Of a stretch of 64,000 nucleotides of DNA, positions 12,456 through 25,712 are shown piece by piece. The stretch's first letter is position 1; each line of letters begins with the position of its first letter. Under the pieces are notes generated by a model. The model saw only the letters and a program-made list of their open reading frames with translations. It did not search any database and was not told the DNA's origin. The translations under genes and the position numbers were made by a program. Origin of the DNA: Lutjanus erythropterus (taxonomy: Eukaryota; Chordata; Actinopteri; Lutjaniformes; Lutjanidae); assembly GCA_020091685.1 (NCBI GenBank), contig CM034613.1:15954932-16018931 (forward strand). Reading direction: 5' to 3'.

Positions 12456-12823
12456 TTTAGAGAGAGCAGGTATAAATTGGGTTAAACAGGCAACATCAGG
12501 CCCACATCAGCCACTAATTAAATGGAGGCCGACAGGAAGGTTTAAACCAGCCAAAATAAGCCTGTTTAGACCTGGTATTGAAATATGTCGTGGGTGAGCT
12601 GATCACAAGTGGTTGAGTAACTAGATGACAGTGTTTCTTGGTGGTTGTTTACGCTTTTATTTAGCTGTAAATGCATGTTAATACCAGGTCCAAACAGGCT
12701 AATTTTGAACACTGAATTCAAGATACTAAGCGCCCTGCCAAAGTCTCTGGGTTTTTAGAATGAGAGGAAGATAAAGTTGGGAGGTTATGAAAAATCCAAA
12801 ATATAAAATACATATGCACACCT

Positions 12824-12988
12824 CACACACACACACACACACAGTAAATCCCTCAGCTGTTAAAGCTCCCAAATTGGGTGTCGTTCGGGACTGTCATTCA
12901 CCTGTCTCTCAATCCATCTAGGTCTTACTCATTAGTTTTCCAGAATCTTCTTGGAGAACACACACACACACACACACAAACACACACA
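12824..12988. repeat. Two CA microsatellites
   Basis: CA runs lie at 12824-12843 and 12959-12988 (the latter interrupted by AAA), with ordinary sequence between. Confidence 0.9.
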
Positions 12989-13289
12989 GAGGAATGATGA
13001 AATATTTCCATTACTGTCTAACAAGCACTTATAAAGATACCTCGCAGGGACAGACAGGGCAGGTTTCTAATGGAGAGTATTTTGTAGAAGTTGCTGAATG
13101 CACTGAGTAACTCAAAATTAGCTGAGTGTATGATAAGTGTAAGTAACAAGCAATCTGCGAGCTTAAGCGAGAGCAAGGATAAGAAGACAGACAGCCAGAA
13201 AGACAGAGAGATCGACAGAGATATTAAACTGAGAGGAATAAGAGACAGAGAGAGTCCTAGCTTGACTGAAAGAAGCACTTAGACAGGAG

Positions 13290-13640
13290 AAATGGGACCG
13301 CTGGTCTCCATGGCAACCTGGCGACCAGTGCAAAGTAAGACGGAAGATGAGGAGCAGGGGGAGAAGAGGACGACGGCGAGGGGAAGCTTTTGCCCGGAGC
13401 AGAGGATGTGCGCGCCGGGCCGGCCTCGCCCAAGTAACCCGGCAGAGATCGATAGGTTGATTGGGTTCAGCCGTTCCGTGCCCACTGGCCTCTGCCCAGG
13501 GCCCGTCTAAAGAGATGACTGCTCACATCGTCTGCTGAACTACAGCGCGGCCTCCGAAACCACAGAGGAGCGACGGCAGGCAGGAGGCAGAGCGTGTGGA
13601 GGTCCCCGTGCCGCAGGATTTCAGAAACGTGGAGTGAGGG
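13290..13640. other. GC-rich, CpG-bearing intronic block
   Basis: Against an AT-rich background this block is GC-rich and has many CpGs, for example GTGCGCGCCGGGCCGG at about 13409-13424. It also contains GTTGATTGGGTTCAGC and TGCCCAGGGCCCG. Open frames exist on both strands but have no family match. It could be an intronic regulatory element or alternative promoter; I cannot show transcription. Confidence 0.4.
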
Positions 13641-14157
13641 CTGGTCGTAAAAAGTCCAGCTTTAAGGACAACGAAAATATGAAACGAAGAATTCAAACAC
13701 TTAATATTATATCAAAGAACACCAACCAAACAATTCCTCCAAACCTCTGAAAGATTAACATATCAAATGTGAGAGGTGGAGTAGGAGTGAAATTACTGTG
13801 TTTTACAAGCTAACAATGATAAAATTTGTGCTTCTGCTTTTATTAAAAAAATTAGGTGTAACTAAACTGTTTCTAAGCACTGTTTTTCACTCAAATTACA
13901 ACTTTCGAGCAGTCTCACACATTGTTGAAACACGTCAATCACCCTCACAACCACAGGCTTCAGGCTTCAGGCTTCTGCTTATCTGCCACACGGAGCTCAC
14001 AGAGCTCTCGCGTTGCTCCACATTGCTCCCATGTAATTATCTGAAAAGTTATCGAAGCTGAAAGTAAACTAAGGGTGCAATCAACTACAAACATCTGAGT
14101 TATTATAGTTTGTGTTACAGCAATTTATTGATTTTTTTTTTCTTCAAAGGATTGATT

Positions 14158-15160
14158 GACATTTTGGGAAAAACACTTATTCACTTTCTTGCCAAGACTT
14201 AGATGGGAGAATTGAAACCACTCTTGTGTGTTAAATACACGCTAGCAAAAGGTTAGCTTAGCTTAGCATAAAGAAACGAAAGGAAACAGCTACTGTGGCT
14301 CTGTCTAAAGGGAAGACATCTACATATTGTTTTGTGGGCATTATTTTTATTCTCCACCCAAGACTTCCACCTAGCCTAGCCATACTGTGTTGTGATTGGC
14401 TATTTCTCATTGCCTTGTGCTAGCTGTAAAAGCATGTCCTGCCTGACAGCGCTGCGTGAGTTTAGACACTGGCAGTTGAGAAAGTATTAGGAAGGAGTTT
14501 GTGGTGAATCAATGTGTCAAGTACAGAACTTTCACCCAGTCGAATGAGGTTCTGGGAGTCTTTGTCGACCACATTTTCATTTATTCGTTAGTCTCCAAAA
14601 AAAAGCCTCAACAACCTCAAACTCCATTTGGGAGTTGCGCCTTGCTGTAACGCCTCTTCTTTTAACACTGTCATCACCAGCACTCTGATGCTAACTGTGC
14701 TGCAGCTAGTTAGCTCAGTTAGCAGTTAGCTGATGTACAGCGATGCCGACCAGCGCTCTGACTCAAAAAAGAAAAAAGACAGAAAAGGCTTGGTAAAAAA
14801 AAAACGTGTTTCGTGGCAAGGTGCCGTAAGTTCCAGCAAGACTCCAGGAAGTTAATGCTCCAGCCCAAGAAATATACCTAACATGTAGAAGGGAGCCCTT
14901 GATTCCCACTTTTGTTTTTTACACCACTTTTGTTGTATGGATTAAACAAACGAATGATAACACATTAATGAGTGAGCTTTAGAGGTGTTCTTCTGTGTTT
15001 TTTTGTTATATTTGGACAAGTTTTTCCAGCCTTTATGCTAAGCTAACCAACTGTCTCTTGGAAGTAGCTTTCCATAGTTAACCAAACAACATGTGACAGG
15101 CTTTGTTTTTCTCATCTAACTCTTGGCAAGAAAGCAAAAAAAAGCACATTTCCAAATTCC
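14158..15160. mobile_element. Percomorph inverted-arm repeat, interrupted
   Basis: The left arm (14158-14290) has CTTTCTTGCCAAGACTTAGATG and GGTTAGCTTAGCTTAGCATA. The right arm (15020-15160) is its inverted counterpart, with CTTTATGCTAAGCTAACC and CATCTAACTCTTGGCAAG. Arms of about 130 bp face each other as in large MITEs. Family-like sequence also lies just inside the right arm (14830-15000). The 14330-14820 interior looks unrelated and may be an insertion. Confidence 0.7.
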
Positions 15161-17532
15161 CATTCCATTAAAAAAAAGCACATCTAACATTCAGTTCTAG
15201 GTGGCCTACATGACCTTCATGGTCTGGAGCTGGAAATACTTCTCTTTACAGTCAGCTTCAGGGTTCCCCAGTCGCCCAAGTATCGGTCCCCACTCATGAA
15301 AATGTATTTTGTATAAAATGTTAAATAACAAATTAAATGGGGAAATCCAATTTTCATGTGCAGTGGCTTGACGGCCTTATTTTTTTTTTATTCTCAGTTG
15401 AAGTGAGCATTAAATCTCGAGTTTAAAAGTTGACTCCCGCCGGTGTCCGTGACTCTAGGTGCTCTTTAAGGCATTTATGCTCTGCTACCCTAAATGCTAC
15501 ATGTATGAGAGGAGATCAAATTCTTCTACATGAATGATGAACAGGCTCCTCTTACAGGCATGCATAATGTACGTAATGGTAAGAAAGTCAAATATAAAGT
15601 GTTTTACTATCAAATAGTTAAAAGTAATACTTGAATATTAAATATTAAGACCAGCTCATCAGTACAGGTCGAGAAGCATTAATATTTATTTAAAAATTCA
15701 CTAGTCATTCTCGACTGCATTCATGACTGAGAAAACTAAGTGCTTTGATATGTGTGTAATCAATACACCCTCTGTAAAGACCTTGTTGTGAGACCAACAA
15801 ATCACGGTGCACCTCTAAAATCTGCCACCCACCACCATTCAAAAAGAGCTCTATACACTTAATTTTGAGGGTCAAATGCGTCTGAAAATGGCAGCCACTT
15901 AGCACCTCTAAATAAATTTTTGGCTCCACAGCTACAGACAAAAAGCTGACAAAGAAAATAAGTTATTTCAAAGTTTAAAAAGAAGTTACATCAATCATTG
16001 TGACCGACAGTATACAATATAGATGTTACCATGGGTTGAAAACACTTTGATTAACAACTGGCAGATATTCAAAAGAGACAAATCAAACATTTGACCTGAA
16101 GTTGGATTAAATCTACCTAAAGTGGTGTTCAGAAACAACTGACAGGGTGAAAAAGAAGAAATAATGAGGTGCATTCAGTGAGTATGTTGATTCTGTGCAT
16201 ATCCACCGCCATCATAGTCACTGGCGCCGAGTGAAAGTTAAAAGTGGAGGTGTAAGATTAGTATAGCAGGAAAAGTTTCATTTAATTAACACCTGAAAGT
16301 GTCTCTGCTGCAACATAGTGCAATATGAACTAAGCTTCTCAGCGATCGAGCAGCTTTACTGGTCACAATTTAAGGCTCTATTATGTATAAAAACGCTAGT
16401 TTTACATTGTGTTCTGTACTTTCAGCAGTGAGTGACAGATAAACACACACAAAGCACAACCATTTACTGCCATTGTAGCACAATTAGCTTGTAATTAGCC
16501 TGATCAGCCACCGTCAGTACATACACACATTATTAAACCATTAATCAAACCAATAACTAACAGCAACCAACGTCAGAAAAACTTATCATACTTTTGCATT
16601 CTTTGTGTTTCTGTAGTAGTGACAAACATTAAAAAATATAAAAATATTAGCTGTTTCCGTCGCCATATTGACATGAAATAGTAGGATAAACACAGGTTTT
16701 ACCAATGAGACTAATAAAGGTCCCGTTCCATTTAGTGTAGCAGAGCCTTCCCAGTGAGTCAACATACACAACAGCAGCGCCATGACTCTCTCATTAAGGT
16801 AAAGTGATGGTACCTGCAGGCCTCCACCAAGGTTTCTTAGTACCTGCATGGTCTCATTGTCTTTTTCTGTCCCCTTGGCTCCACATCTCCAGATTTTGGT
16901 TTATTCTGGCATCGTTGCTGCCGTCAACACTCACACACACGCCTCGCTCATCCATTCATTACACTCACTACTGATGTCTTTTGTCTCCACACCTCATATG
17001 TTTTGTGAATAGTTAAGAGAGAGGGAGAAGGAGGAGACAAGTCAGGGAGAAGTGCCAGACATTTAGTATTTTATTCGAAAATAAACCACTAAATTGGTTT
17101 GCAAACTAAACAATCAGGGACTAATGCTGCTCCCTACAAACACTGACCAAAAACAAATCCCACAAAAGCATCTTACATAATCATGCAAGAGAACGAAAAA
17201 CCTTTTGTGATAATCCCCAAAATCTTCACCAGCTGCTAAATACCAAAGGCAATTTAGTCTAGATGTCTCATTTGTCACCCTAAGTCTGGATTGAATCTTT
17301 ACCCATACAGCCTTGTATCCCGGACGAGCCTCCACTTGTCACCTACATTGAGCCGGTTTGTGACACTGTGTTTACCTTTGACAATTTCATGTCAAAATGG
17401 ATGCTGTTAAAAAGCTCTCGGGAAGCTCCCTGCGCTCTACGGGGAAAAATGTTCCACCAAACTCCCTTTAAAAAATATGACCTACTGACAATTCCTTTTG
17501 TGTCTGCAAAAGCACGCAACTCTGGAAACACA

Positions 17533-17563
17533 AGATCAAAGGTGTTGACAATCTTCTTGTCAA
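17533..17563 (+). promoter_or_regulatory. TCF/LEF motif beside inverted repeat (candidate enhancer)
   Basis: AGATCAAAGG at 17533-17542 is the canonical TCF/LEF site. Two bases later TTGACAA (17545-17551) and TTGTCAA (17557-17563) form a perfect 7-bp inverted repeat with a 5-base spacer. The surrounding 17360-17760 is non-repetitive. Regulatory function is inferred only from motif content. Confidence 0.3.
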
Positions 17564-19134
17564 TGTGGCATCAATATAATCCATTAATAAACTCTATTTC
17601 AAGACTACATTTTGGATATTGTCATCTTAACTAGGTTGGAGGCTGCCCTGTTTTAGCTGGAATGAGATTAGCGAAGTTGTATGATCAAAAAGGTGGGAAG
17701 CAAAAGACGTTTGCTCCCCCGAATCTAACAGTGGGGGTGCAGCTGCTCTGTTTGCACCATGCCTATGATTACACAGAGTACAGTACCGATTCTTCACGCT
17801 TTGTTGTTATTTTTTACTTTAAATAAAACTGTGCAAAACACGGTTGTGCAGGCTGAATGTGATCTTCTATGAAAAACATCTTCTTGGTAGTTACAAACAC
17901 ATCAAGTGGCAGAATTATGACAAACGCTGTGATCAACATTTTCTCTCAAATAACTGACTGATTGAAGGATCATAAGAGACTCAATTAGAAACAGTTTGAA
18001 GAGTTTAAACAATGCTGAGTCTGACATCAGATCTATTTAAATGAGGCGACCTGACCTCGAAATGATTTAGAGCTGATCAGATAATTGAATATGAAGTCTA
18101 GTTGATCATTTATAGCTCTGCATTTAGATGAGGAGAATTGATCAATTGCTATTATGGTAACATAATTGTACAAAAGTTAAATTGGCCAACTATATCTATG
18201 TTCATTTAATAATAATATTAATTAATAACAATATTTAATGCAATTTCAATCTGGTCATATTTGCAGTACTGTAAATGTAAATTAGGTCAATTAAGGTGCA
18301 AAAACGCAAACCTGATACCAATATCCAACATTGAGTCACATATACTGCAACACAGTCAATACTAATAATTTTTCTTTAAAGACACCAGTTGATTAATCTG
18401 AGTACTATCAGCCAGTGAAAACAGTTGTTAACTGTCTTTTCAGACTCTGAAGTAACTTTCTAAAGTCTGAGAAATGCTCCTGAAGGTGTCCTCCTGGCTT
18501 GGACTCAGAGACTTAAGGTGTATAACACATGACCTGTGGGACGAACCGGGGTTACAGAGTTTGGAAGACTTTGGCAGACAGGGTCAAGCTAAATAATGCT
18601 ACTGGTAGGATTATGAGAATTGTAGGACTCAGCGGTCTGGGACACTGGAGACTAAAAAGTCTCTGTTATTTGACCATTCTTTTTTTTCAATCTGTCATTT
18701 ATAGTCCCCCACCGCGACGAGGGAAGTTCAATGCTCTATTGTTGAAGTGGCAGTTTGAAATCGGGATGTTGATGTTGTTTTGCTAATTTGAGGGCTTCAT
18801 TAAGTGAAAAAGCCCTGCCCATTTCCCAAAATACAACATAATAACACCATCTAAAGCTGGTATTAGCCAATGCCTAGGGTATACCAATATATTGGTGAAG
18901 ATGAAAGTAAAGTAGAGGTGGTTTTAAAGAAAAAAGGGTACTTATAAACCTGCTGATTTCCATTTTGGAGGGGTATTTTAGAGGGTTAAAAGCCATAAAA
19001 GGGAAGTTAGAGGATAGGTTCACATTTTTTCAAGTCAGTCATAAAACAATACACACATGATCATATATATGTTGAGAGAATTATTGGTTGTTGCAATCAT
19101 TCTTCTTCTTTAGGTTTTCAGAGTATCAGAGTAA

Positions 19135-19415
19135 GGGTCGTCACAGTGGCTCAGTTGTCCATATCGACCCGGCATCTGATTTTATGATTCCCACATGTGA
19201 TTTGGCAATGATTTTTTTTGTGCCAGAGGCCCTTCCCGATGCAACCCTCCCCATTTTATCCAGGCTTAGGACCAGACCCCAGTGGCTGGGGAGCTACCCA
19301 GGGTTCAGAGTCTTGCCCAAGGACATTTCAACACGTGGAAAGGAAGGGGGTGGGGATTAAACTGCCTACATGGTGATCAGCAGACGACCCGTTCAACCTC
19401 CTAACCAGCCGCCCG
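19135..19415 (-). mobile_element. tRNA-derived SINE, antisense
   Basis: Read on the minus strand, the head has a box-A-like GGTTAGGAGGTTGAACGGG and a box-B-like GCAGTTTAATCCCC, then a GGGCAAGACTCTG segment, a CCAGCCACTGGGG segment and GGGAGGGTTGCATCGGG. I recognise this order from a SINE-like repeat widespread in percomorph fish. It is moderately degraded and overlaps the open frame at 19088-19360, which is therefore not a gene. Confidence 0.75.
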
Positions 19416-21439
19416 CACTTGGAAATCAGAGATCCCTTTGTAACACGAATCCATAATTAGTGATTGGGAATTGGGATTTACTGGGAAGATAAGGTGAAAT
19501 TTGGTCCTAAAAACTGTAAATATTGAAGATACCCACATTATTTGTACGCCTGATACTGCTGAAGCCTGGTATTAGCTTCAAATTCACAGCAAGGAGAAAA
19601 CAGTAATTATTTAAATGCAAATATGGACATATGGGTAGTGTTTTAAGGTGGACTTGAAATTGTAAAACTGTCCTTTAAATGGTAATTTTATCCAAATTAT
19701 AAAAACCTTCACTTGTGATACCAACCACTGCAAGCAGTTTCATTTGGGGATTTTTGCAATACCACCTTGATGCACAATGGAGTTGTACGAACCAGACAAA
19801 AACAAAACAAACCAGACAAACATGGATTTTCTCCAATATACCCTTGAGCTAAGCATTTATCTGCAGCTTTACCTTAGCAGAAGTGCTTTCTGATCAAGAG
19901 CACAAAGTTTGTCTTTTCTCCAAAGTTGCTGAGTGTCTTTGTCTGGTAACATCTCCTCTCTGCCTCATTGTCATTCTCTCTACTCATAAAAGTCTACTAT
20001 TGCATCTACCACAGCGGGCTGAACGCTCTGTCCATTTAACGGCTGCAAAACAATGGAAAAGCCAAAGTGAGTCTCCACAGCTTAAAGTGATTAGATGAGT
20101 TTCTCACTAATCCCCACCTTGAGCAGGTAGGAGAAGGCTCCCAGGGCTACCAATCGATTTGATACACACACCCGCGTACACTCACTCACACACACACACA
20201 ATAAAACCCTTTCAGCAATCACCTCATCAAAACAATTCAGGAGACCTGAGCTCATTTTAATTCCACCTCTTTTTTTTTGTTTCACACAAAATGGCAATTA
20301 CGTCCAGCGTATTAACGAAGCTGCCAAACGATGGGACCATTACGGGAGCTGACACAAACAGATCGATCGGACATACAACAGACAGGTAGAGGAATGAAGG
20401 GGGGAAAAAAAATCTTTACGCAAGGCAATGGGCAAAAAAAGGAAGGGGTAAAAAAAAAAAAAAAAAAGAAGAAGACGAGAAAATAGTGAACAAGCGCACA
20501 CAAACAAACAAGCTGTGCTTTGTCCGGGCAGCTGTGACGGTTGTATTCTAAATGGGCCATTACAGCACAAACAAGCAGCACACTCATTGATTGTGGGCCC
20601 CCGGGGGACCGGAGTCACCTGAAAGGCTTTGTGCCCTACAGAGGCAGAGATACCTGCACACGGCTCCCAGGGGAGCTCCCACATAAAAAAAAAAACAAAT
20701 CCTAATCGATATTTAATGATTTTTGTACAGGACCCTGTTCTCATGTAGCGTGTTTATTGCAGTGACCAATGAGTCCGTGATTTGTGCGGTGGGTGCTGTT
20801 TGTGAGAGAGATTTGACAGGAGTGCACAGAGCGCTACTAAAGTGCAGTCAGAGGAAACTTATGAGAAGATTCTCTTTGTCTCATTAGAGACAAGTCTTAA
20901 CTTTGTGACACGACTGCTCATTAGTTTCACAACCTACACCTCAAAGGAAAACACGCACTGCAATGTTGTATTGTAAAAGGTAAATGTGCATACATTTGTT
21001 TTAAACGACTATGAAGCTGAATTTCACTGAATAGTCTAAAATAACTAACTGTATTAGAAAGTTTTTGGAGGTTTTTGAGGTCACTTTCACACCTGTAGTT
21101 CAGTTAGCTGGCCTAAACCAAGGAAAATTGTTAAAATGGCTTGGTTTCCATCCAAATTTAACTCAGGAAAATCTGTGCAAATAGTAGGAGTGGGTTTGTC
21201 CAGATAAAAAGGTGGTGGCACTAATTCTCTACTTGGTGCCACTGAACCATTGCAGAAGAAGAGAGCGCGAAAAACGTGGCATAATTAAATGATGTCAAAT
21301 GTATTACTGCATTATTATTGTATTAATTTGAGGAAGGTTACAGCCGCCTCATTGCTCAGCACAATTCTGGTGTTTTCCATCCCATCTGAGAGCTTCAGTG
21401 GATCTTTAATGTTTAATGATGAGTTGATAAGTAGCATAG

Positions 21440-21492
21440 TGGGCAGTGGTTAACCCTTCACCTCACAGCAGGAAGGTTCTGGGTTGCACATA
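21440..21492 (+). repeat. tRNA-like dispersed repeat fragment
   Basis: GGGCAGTGGTTAACCC, CACCTCACAGCAGGAAGG and TTCTGGGTTGCA match the usual start of a fish repeat that reads GGTTAGCACTGTNGCCTCACAGC and ends in a box-B-like GGTTCGAATCC. Only the head remains. Confidence 0.5.
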
Positions 21493-22878
21493 GGCTGACC
21501 GCTGCTCATAAGACGAGGATGTGACTGACTCTAACTTACATTATACTCAATGCAATCATAAACTACAAGTAGATCCATGTGCTGATTAAGAATCGATCTT
21601 ACGAGTGATCTGTATCAGCGGTTTACACAAGCTGTACTCAGTGCACTTTGACAATTTCTGGTATCGTAACATCAGTCGAGTTGCCGCCTGAATTAATAAC
21701 AAAATAATCAGTCATTTATTTTTTTTTTTTTTTTTATGACACCCGTGGGAATAAAGAAAGACGTAAGGCTCAGTGAAGTACAGCATGACCTTCTGTTAGT
21801 AACCAGAATTTCAGTGATTGATGCAGGATGTCAGTGACCACAACTTTCCAATGAATGACAGTCAGCCTTTTTAAAAGTCAGTGTGAACATGACCAGCACC
21901 AACAGGACTGGAACAAATGAATCAAACAACAGGTGTGAAAACAATGTTAACGAAGATTCGACCTACCTTAAACCCTCAACAATTAATTTTTCCATTTTGA
22001 TTCAAAATAATAAGCGAGAACTGTCATTCTTTTCTTGTTAATTTATTCTTTGTTGCTAAGTTGACCTTTTTTTTTGCAAAAGCATTGTGGCTCATTTTAA
22101 CTTTGAAACATAATGGTTTTATATTTGCACATTTTTTTACTGAAAAGTTTTGTTTTAAAGCCTTGAAAACATTCTGGTTTGAATTAATCCTCCAACTCCC
22201 CAGGTACAATGAAAACCCATGGTTATAAAAAAAAAAAGAAGAAAAAGGCCAATCTGATAGGACTGTGTGAATATTTTTTTTACCACAAGTACCCTAAACT
22301 CTTATCGCACTATGAGACTCTTAATACCTTACGTGTATAAGAGCAGATTAACCAAAATGTGCCTTTTAGCAGTGAATATGGATGCTTTATGAGATGTGAT
22401 TATTCAGATTAAAATACAGTGAAGCAAGAGGCTTAGCGTATGTGAAGGGCATTCCCTAAACTATATGGTTAAAATGAGATGATAATGCAGTGAGGTTTGT
22501 TTAGGGAAGGAATATGAATGAAGTCTTGCAACCCTGCTGCTTCCTGCAGGAAGATTTTAAACAAATGTGCTGCGCTGCAGTGTCAACCTGTTGACTGCAT
22601 CATTCAGACGGGGTCTATATTCAAGGAGAGATTCCTTCACTTAACAGGCGTCTTTTAGATGATAGAAAAAGCAATAAGAAACAGAGTGTCTGTTAAGGTA
22701 AGAGCTGTGAGATCAAACGCAAAGAGTGCACTTCTCGTTTTCACACAAACACATAAAAAGGCACATCATACATCACACAGACTCTCGCTCTTTGTTGTGG
22801 GAGAAGGGGGCAAAAGAAAAAAAAAAAGACAGAGATATACTCATATGCATGCACATACACATTTGAGTTAAGACGTAC

Positions 22879-22985
22879 CAGAAGTTCTTGAAGGGAGTGT
22901 TGATATCAAAGGCCCTGCGGTCCACATCTTTAATATTGGCAGCAGTCAGTTCCACTTCAGCAACAGCCAGACCCGCTTTATAGTC
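22879..22985 (-). CDS. arap2: arap2 exon D: PH2 central strands
   Basis: This 107-nt exon encodes 35 residues plus two bases, from DYKAGLAVAE through NIKDVDRRAFDINTPFKNF. It is the central sheet of the second PH domain. The motif VDRRAFDINTP corresponds to the VDRRSFDLTTP-type segment found in ARAP family PH2 domains. The acceptor has a long T run ending TTCCAG. The donor is TG/GTACGT, and the exon ends in phase 2; the split codon TG+C encodes Cys, followed by FTAES in exon E. Phase and reading continue cleanly from KTEQ of exon C, matching the family's KNEQDFKSG-type junction. Confidence 0.9.
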
Positions 22986-23309
22986 CTGGAAAAAAAACAA
23001 ACAAACAGAGAGATGGAGATATGGACGTTTAATGCTAATTAATTGCGAGGTTGTTACAGTGCAGCCACTTCACATCATCAACAATTAATGGCCGTGTTTG
23101 TTTGTTTTCCAGAGTCAAATGAAAAGATCAATACCAATCCATCACGTCTGTATGTTAAAGTGGATGAAATGAAAAACGCCTTTTTAACCCTTTGAGATCA
23201 CATCCCTGGTCAAATTGTTTCACATACTGAACACTGTATGCCAAAAAAGTAGAAACAATTCGTTTCTTTGCATTCTTATCAAACGCCAACAATGTTTTCT
23301 TCCTCTAAA

Positions 23310-24030
23310 ACAGGACTTATGTAGGCTAGAACCAACAGGCTAAGATTCATTAGCCAGCTAGCTAACAACAGCATGGCAGATTTTGCATTATTGTTATGGC
23401 ACGGCCACTTTTCAACCAAATCAAATTCCTTCCAATGTTGCGCCCCACCTGTCCATCCTCTTAAACTTAACACAATACGGATGTAGACACACTCAAAATG
23501 ACATTTCAACTGGTCTTTAATGGAGGTATAGCATGTAGGGAATTAGCCTCACATAGCAGAAATGCTAGAATCCAGAGGAAACAGCTCATTTACTCTCTAT
23601 AAAGTTCTGCACCTTGTTGCTGTTCAACAAGAAACATTTACAACTCATAACTTCATGTAAAACTACAAAGCTGCCATTTACATTTCTGTTTCTCTATGGA
23701 ATAATTAGCTAGCTTTAGCTGTGCTGGTAGCTCGGCTAGCTATGTCGTATATCAAAATACGACCAGGATTTCTTCCCGTAAAACGAAACATGAACTGTGC
23801 TTACACAAGCTAGAATCAACCAGTTTCAACCAGTTACTGTATACCATGACATCCACCAATCAGTCAATCTTCAACTTCCAGCAGCATAGAGCTCAGATTC
23901 GTTAGTTAGCTAGCTAACAGCAGCACTGTACATTCTCCATGTATTTCAATCCAATCAAAGCAAATCTAATTCCTCCCAACGTTATGTCCTGCCTGCCTAT
24001 CATGTTGCACTCAGAAATACATCATGATCT
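23310..24030. repeat. Two diverged copies of a local repeat
   Basis: Around 23343 the order is AGATTCATTAGCCAGCTAGC, AACAACAGCATG, CCAAATCAAATTCCTTCCAA and CCACCTGTCCATCC. Around 23895 the same order reads AGATTCGTTAGTTAGCTAGC, AACAGCAGCACTG, AAATCTAATTCCTCCCAACG and CTGCCTGCCTATC. The offset is about 553 bp, with indels between copies. Confidence 0.6.
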
Positions 24031-24818
24031 GAAAGCTAAAATACTCATACGCAGAGGCTCAATCTGAAGCTCCCAATCCATCACTGTTATTTATATTTTT
24101 TAATTGTTTCATCAGTACAAAAACCTAAGTGTAAAAACAAAAATCAGGGGGAATACATGTCAGATCACAATTGAGTCCCTAAATGCTTCAGACTGAGGAC
24201 GATCTCCCAGCTTTCCTTGATAAAACTGGATGAAAATAATTAAAGCTGAATAAAAAAAAAACCTTCATTCCCAGACCATTTCAGAGTCTTTCAAAGTGAG
24301 AACTAAGAAACACATCAACTGATCAGTCTCCTCCGTCTTTATTCGGCTTACCATTTTTAAAGCCAGAAATAGTTTACGAAAGTGTTCAAAATAAATCTAG
24401 AAAGTAATCAAAACCCTCCAAATAGGAAAGTGTACTCCCAAAGGACCCTGCAAATGTTAGGGTCCCCCACTAGACGCCACCTCAATGTTGTTTTTGGCCA
24501 AATTAGAGGCCGCCCATAATAAGGTGGGATCAACAGGTCGCCTCATTAAAGCCGCAACTTGTTTCTCACGCGGGGTTTGAATGTCATTTGGTCTAATGAA
24601 AACTAACAAACGCTAAGGAAGACACACAATCACGGTGGGGACATGGTCAATCTCAGCTGCCTGTGGACGTTTTTTTTTTTGGAAATGGCACTGGACATGG
24701 AGTTAGACGTGTGAGAGCCTCACTGAAAATAGTTTGTGACAGAGCAATAACGCACTGAGCAGTCATTGGCTTTTTCTCCTTCTCACCAGTGACGCACAAA
24801 CCAAGTCTGTGTGAGACA

Positions 24819-24821
<3 letters not shown>

Positions 24822-24851
<30 letters not shown>
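24822..24851. repeat. GT microsatellite
   Basis: A pure run of fifteen GT units. Confidence 0.97.
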
Positions 24852-24853
<2 letters not shown>

Positions 24854-25712
24854 ATACCTGTGTGAAACAGCAAAGCTCTGAGAAAGGCGAAGGTGCATCT
24901 GGGGAATCCAAACCAACCCAAGCTTTCAGCCTCAATGTTTTCTGAGGCCCATTTCAGAAATAGGGGTTAGATGCAGAGGCACCGTTTTCATAAGCTCCAC
25001 TATAACTCTGCATCGCACCCTCCCCTTCTCCACTTCACCCTCAACACTCTCAGCAGTTTAGACCATTTTCTATAGCCTTGAGCTCTGAGCTGAGACAGAA
25101 AAAAAAAAAAAAACAGACAGGAAGACAAAAGAAGTGCGCCTACACCCACACATGTATAGGCACAACATCAAAATAGAGCAGAAAAACACACAAGCGCCCA
25201 AAATTACAATACAGAAAAATACACATCGGCGAGGCGCGTAGACAATGCCAAGAAACGTGAGTCAAAAGATGGGGGAGAGAAGCACAGCGAGAGCACAAAG
25301 GAAAGGGAAGAAGGGAGAAAGTATAAGTGAAGGAAGGTCTTGGTAATCCTTCCAAAGAGTGGGTGAGACGGGTGAGAGGTCAGCTGAGCGGTTGACAGAA
25401 AGAAAGTGAGCGATCCAGAACAAAAACAGGACCGGCGCCAACACTCCTCAACAGCGAATTACAAAATACATGCCTTAGCGAAGAGGAGCGCTAAACGCTG
25501 CCATGCTGTGCCAGCTATAAAGCATGTGTGTTTTCTGTGCTAACTGTTCTTCACCAGCAAAACAATTTACACTAATTACACCAAACAAAGAGAGGAAAAT
25601 GAATCGACACCATCTTTGTTGATTAGGCGCTTTTTGGGAATACATGGCCTAGCAGAGCAAAGACGTGTGTTTATGTGTGTGTGTGTTTACGTATGTGGAG
25701 GGGAGCACTGCC

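Larger units (their letters stand above)
10724..22878 (-). other. arap2 intron between exons D and E (12,155 bp)
   Basis: Phase 2 intron. It holds a Tc1-like remnant, CA repeats, a GC-rich block (13290-13640), an inverted-arm element (14158-15160), a SINE (19135-19415) and a small tRNA-like fragment (21440-21492). I see nothing definable in 10750-12200, 15200-17500, 17650-19100, 19450-21400 or 21550-22850 beyond scattered AT-rich sequence. Confidence 0.8.

Noticed and set aside
19370..19415. Possible tRNA gene on the minus strand
   Set aside because: Box A and box B are degenerate and attached to a SINE body; no complete cloverleaf.
20340..20744. 134-residue minus-strand open frame
   Set aside because: Phe runs come from poly-A stretches on the plus strand; a second frame is equally open; no domain seen.
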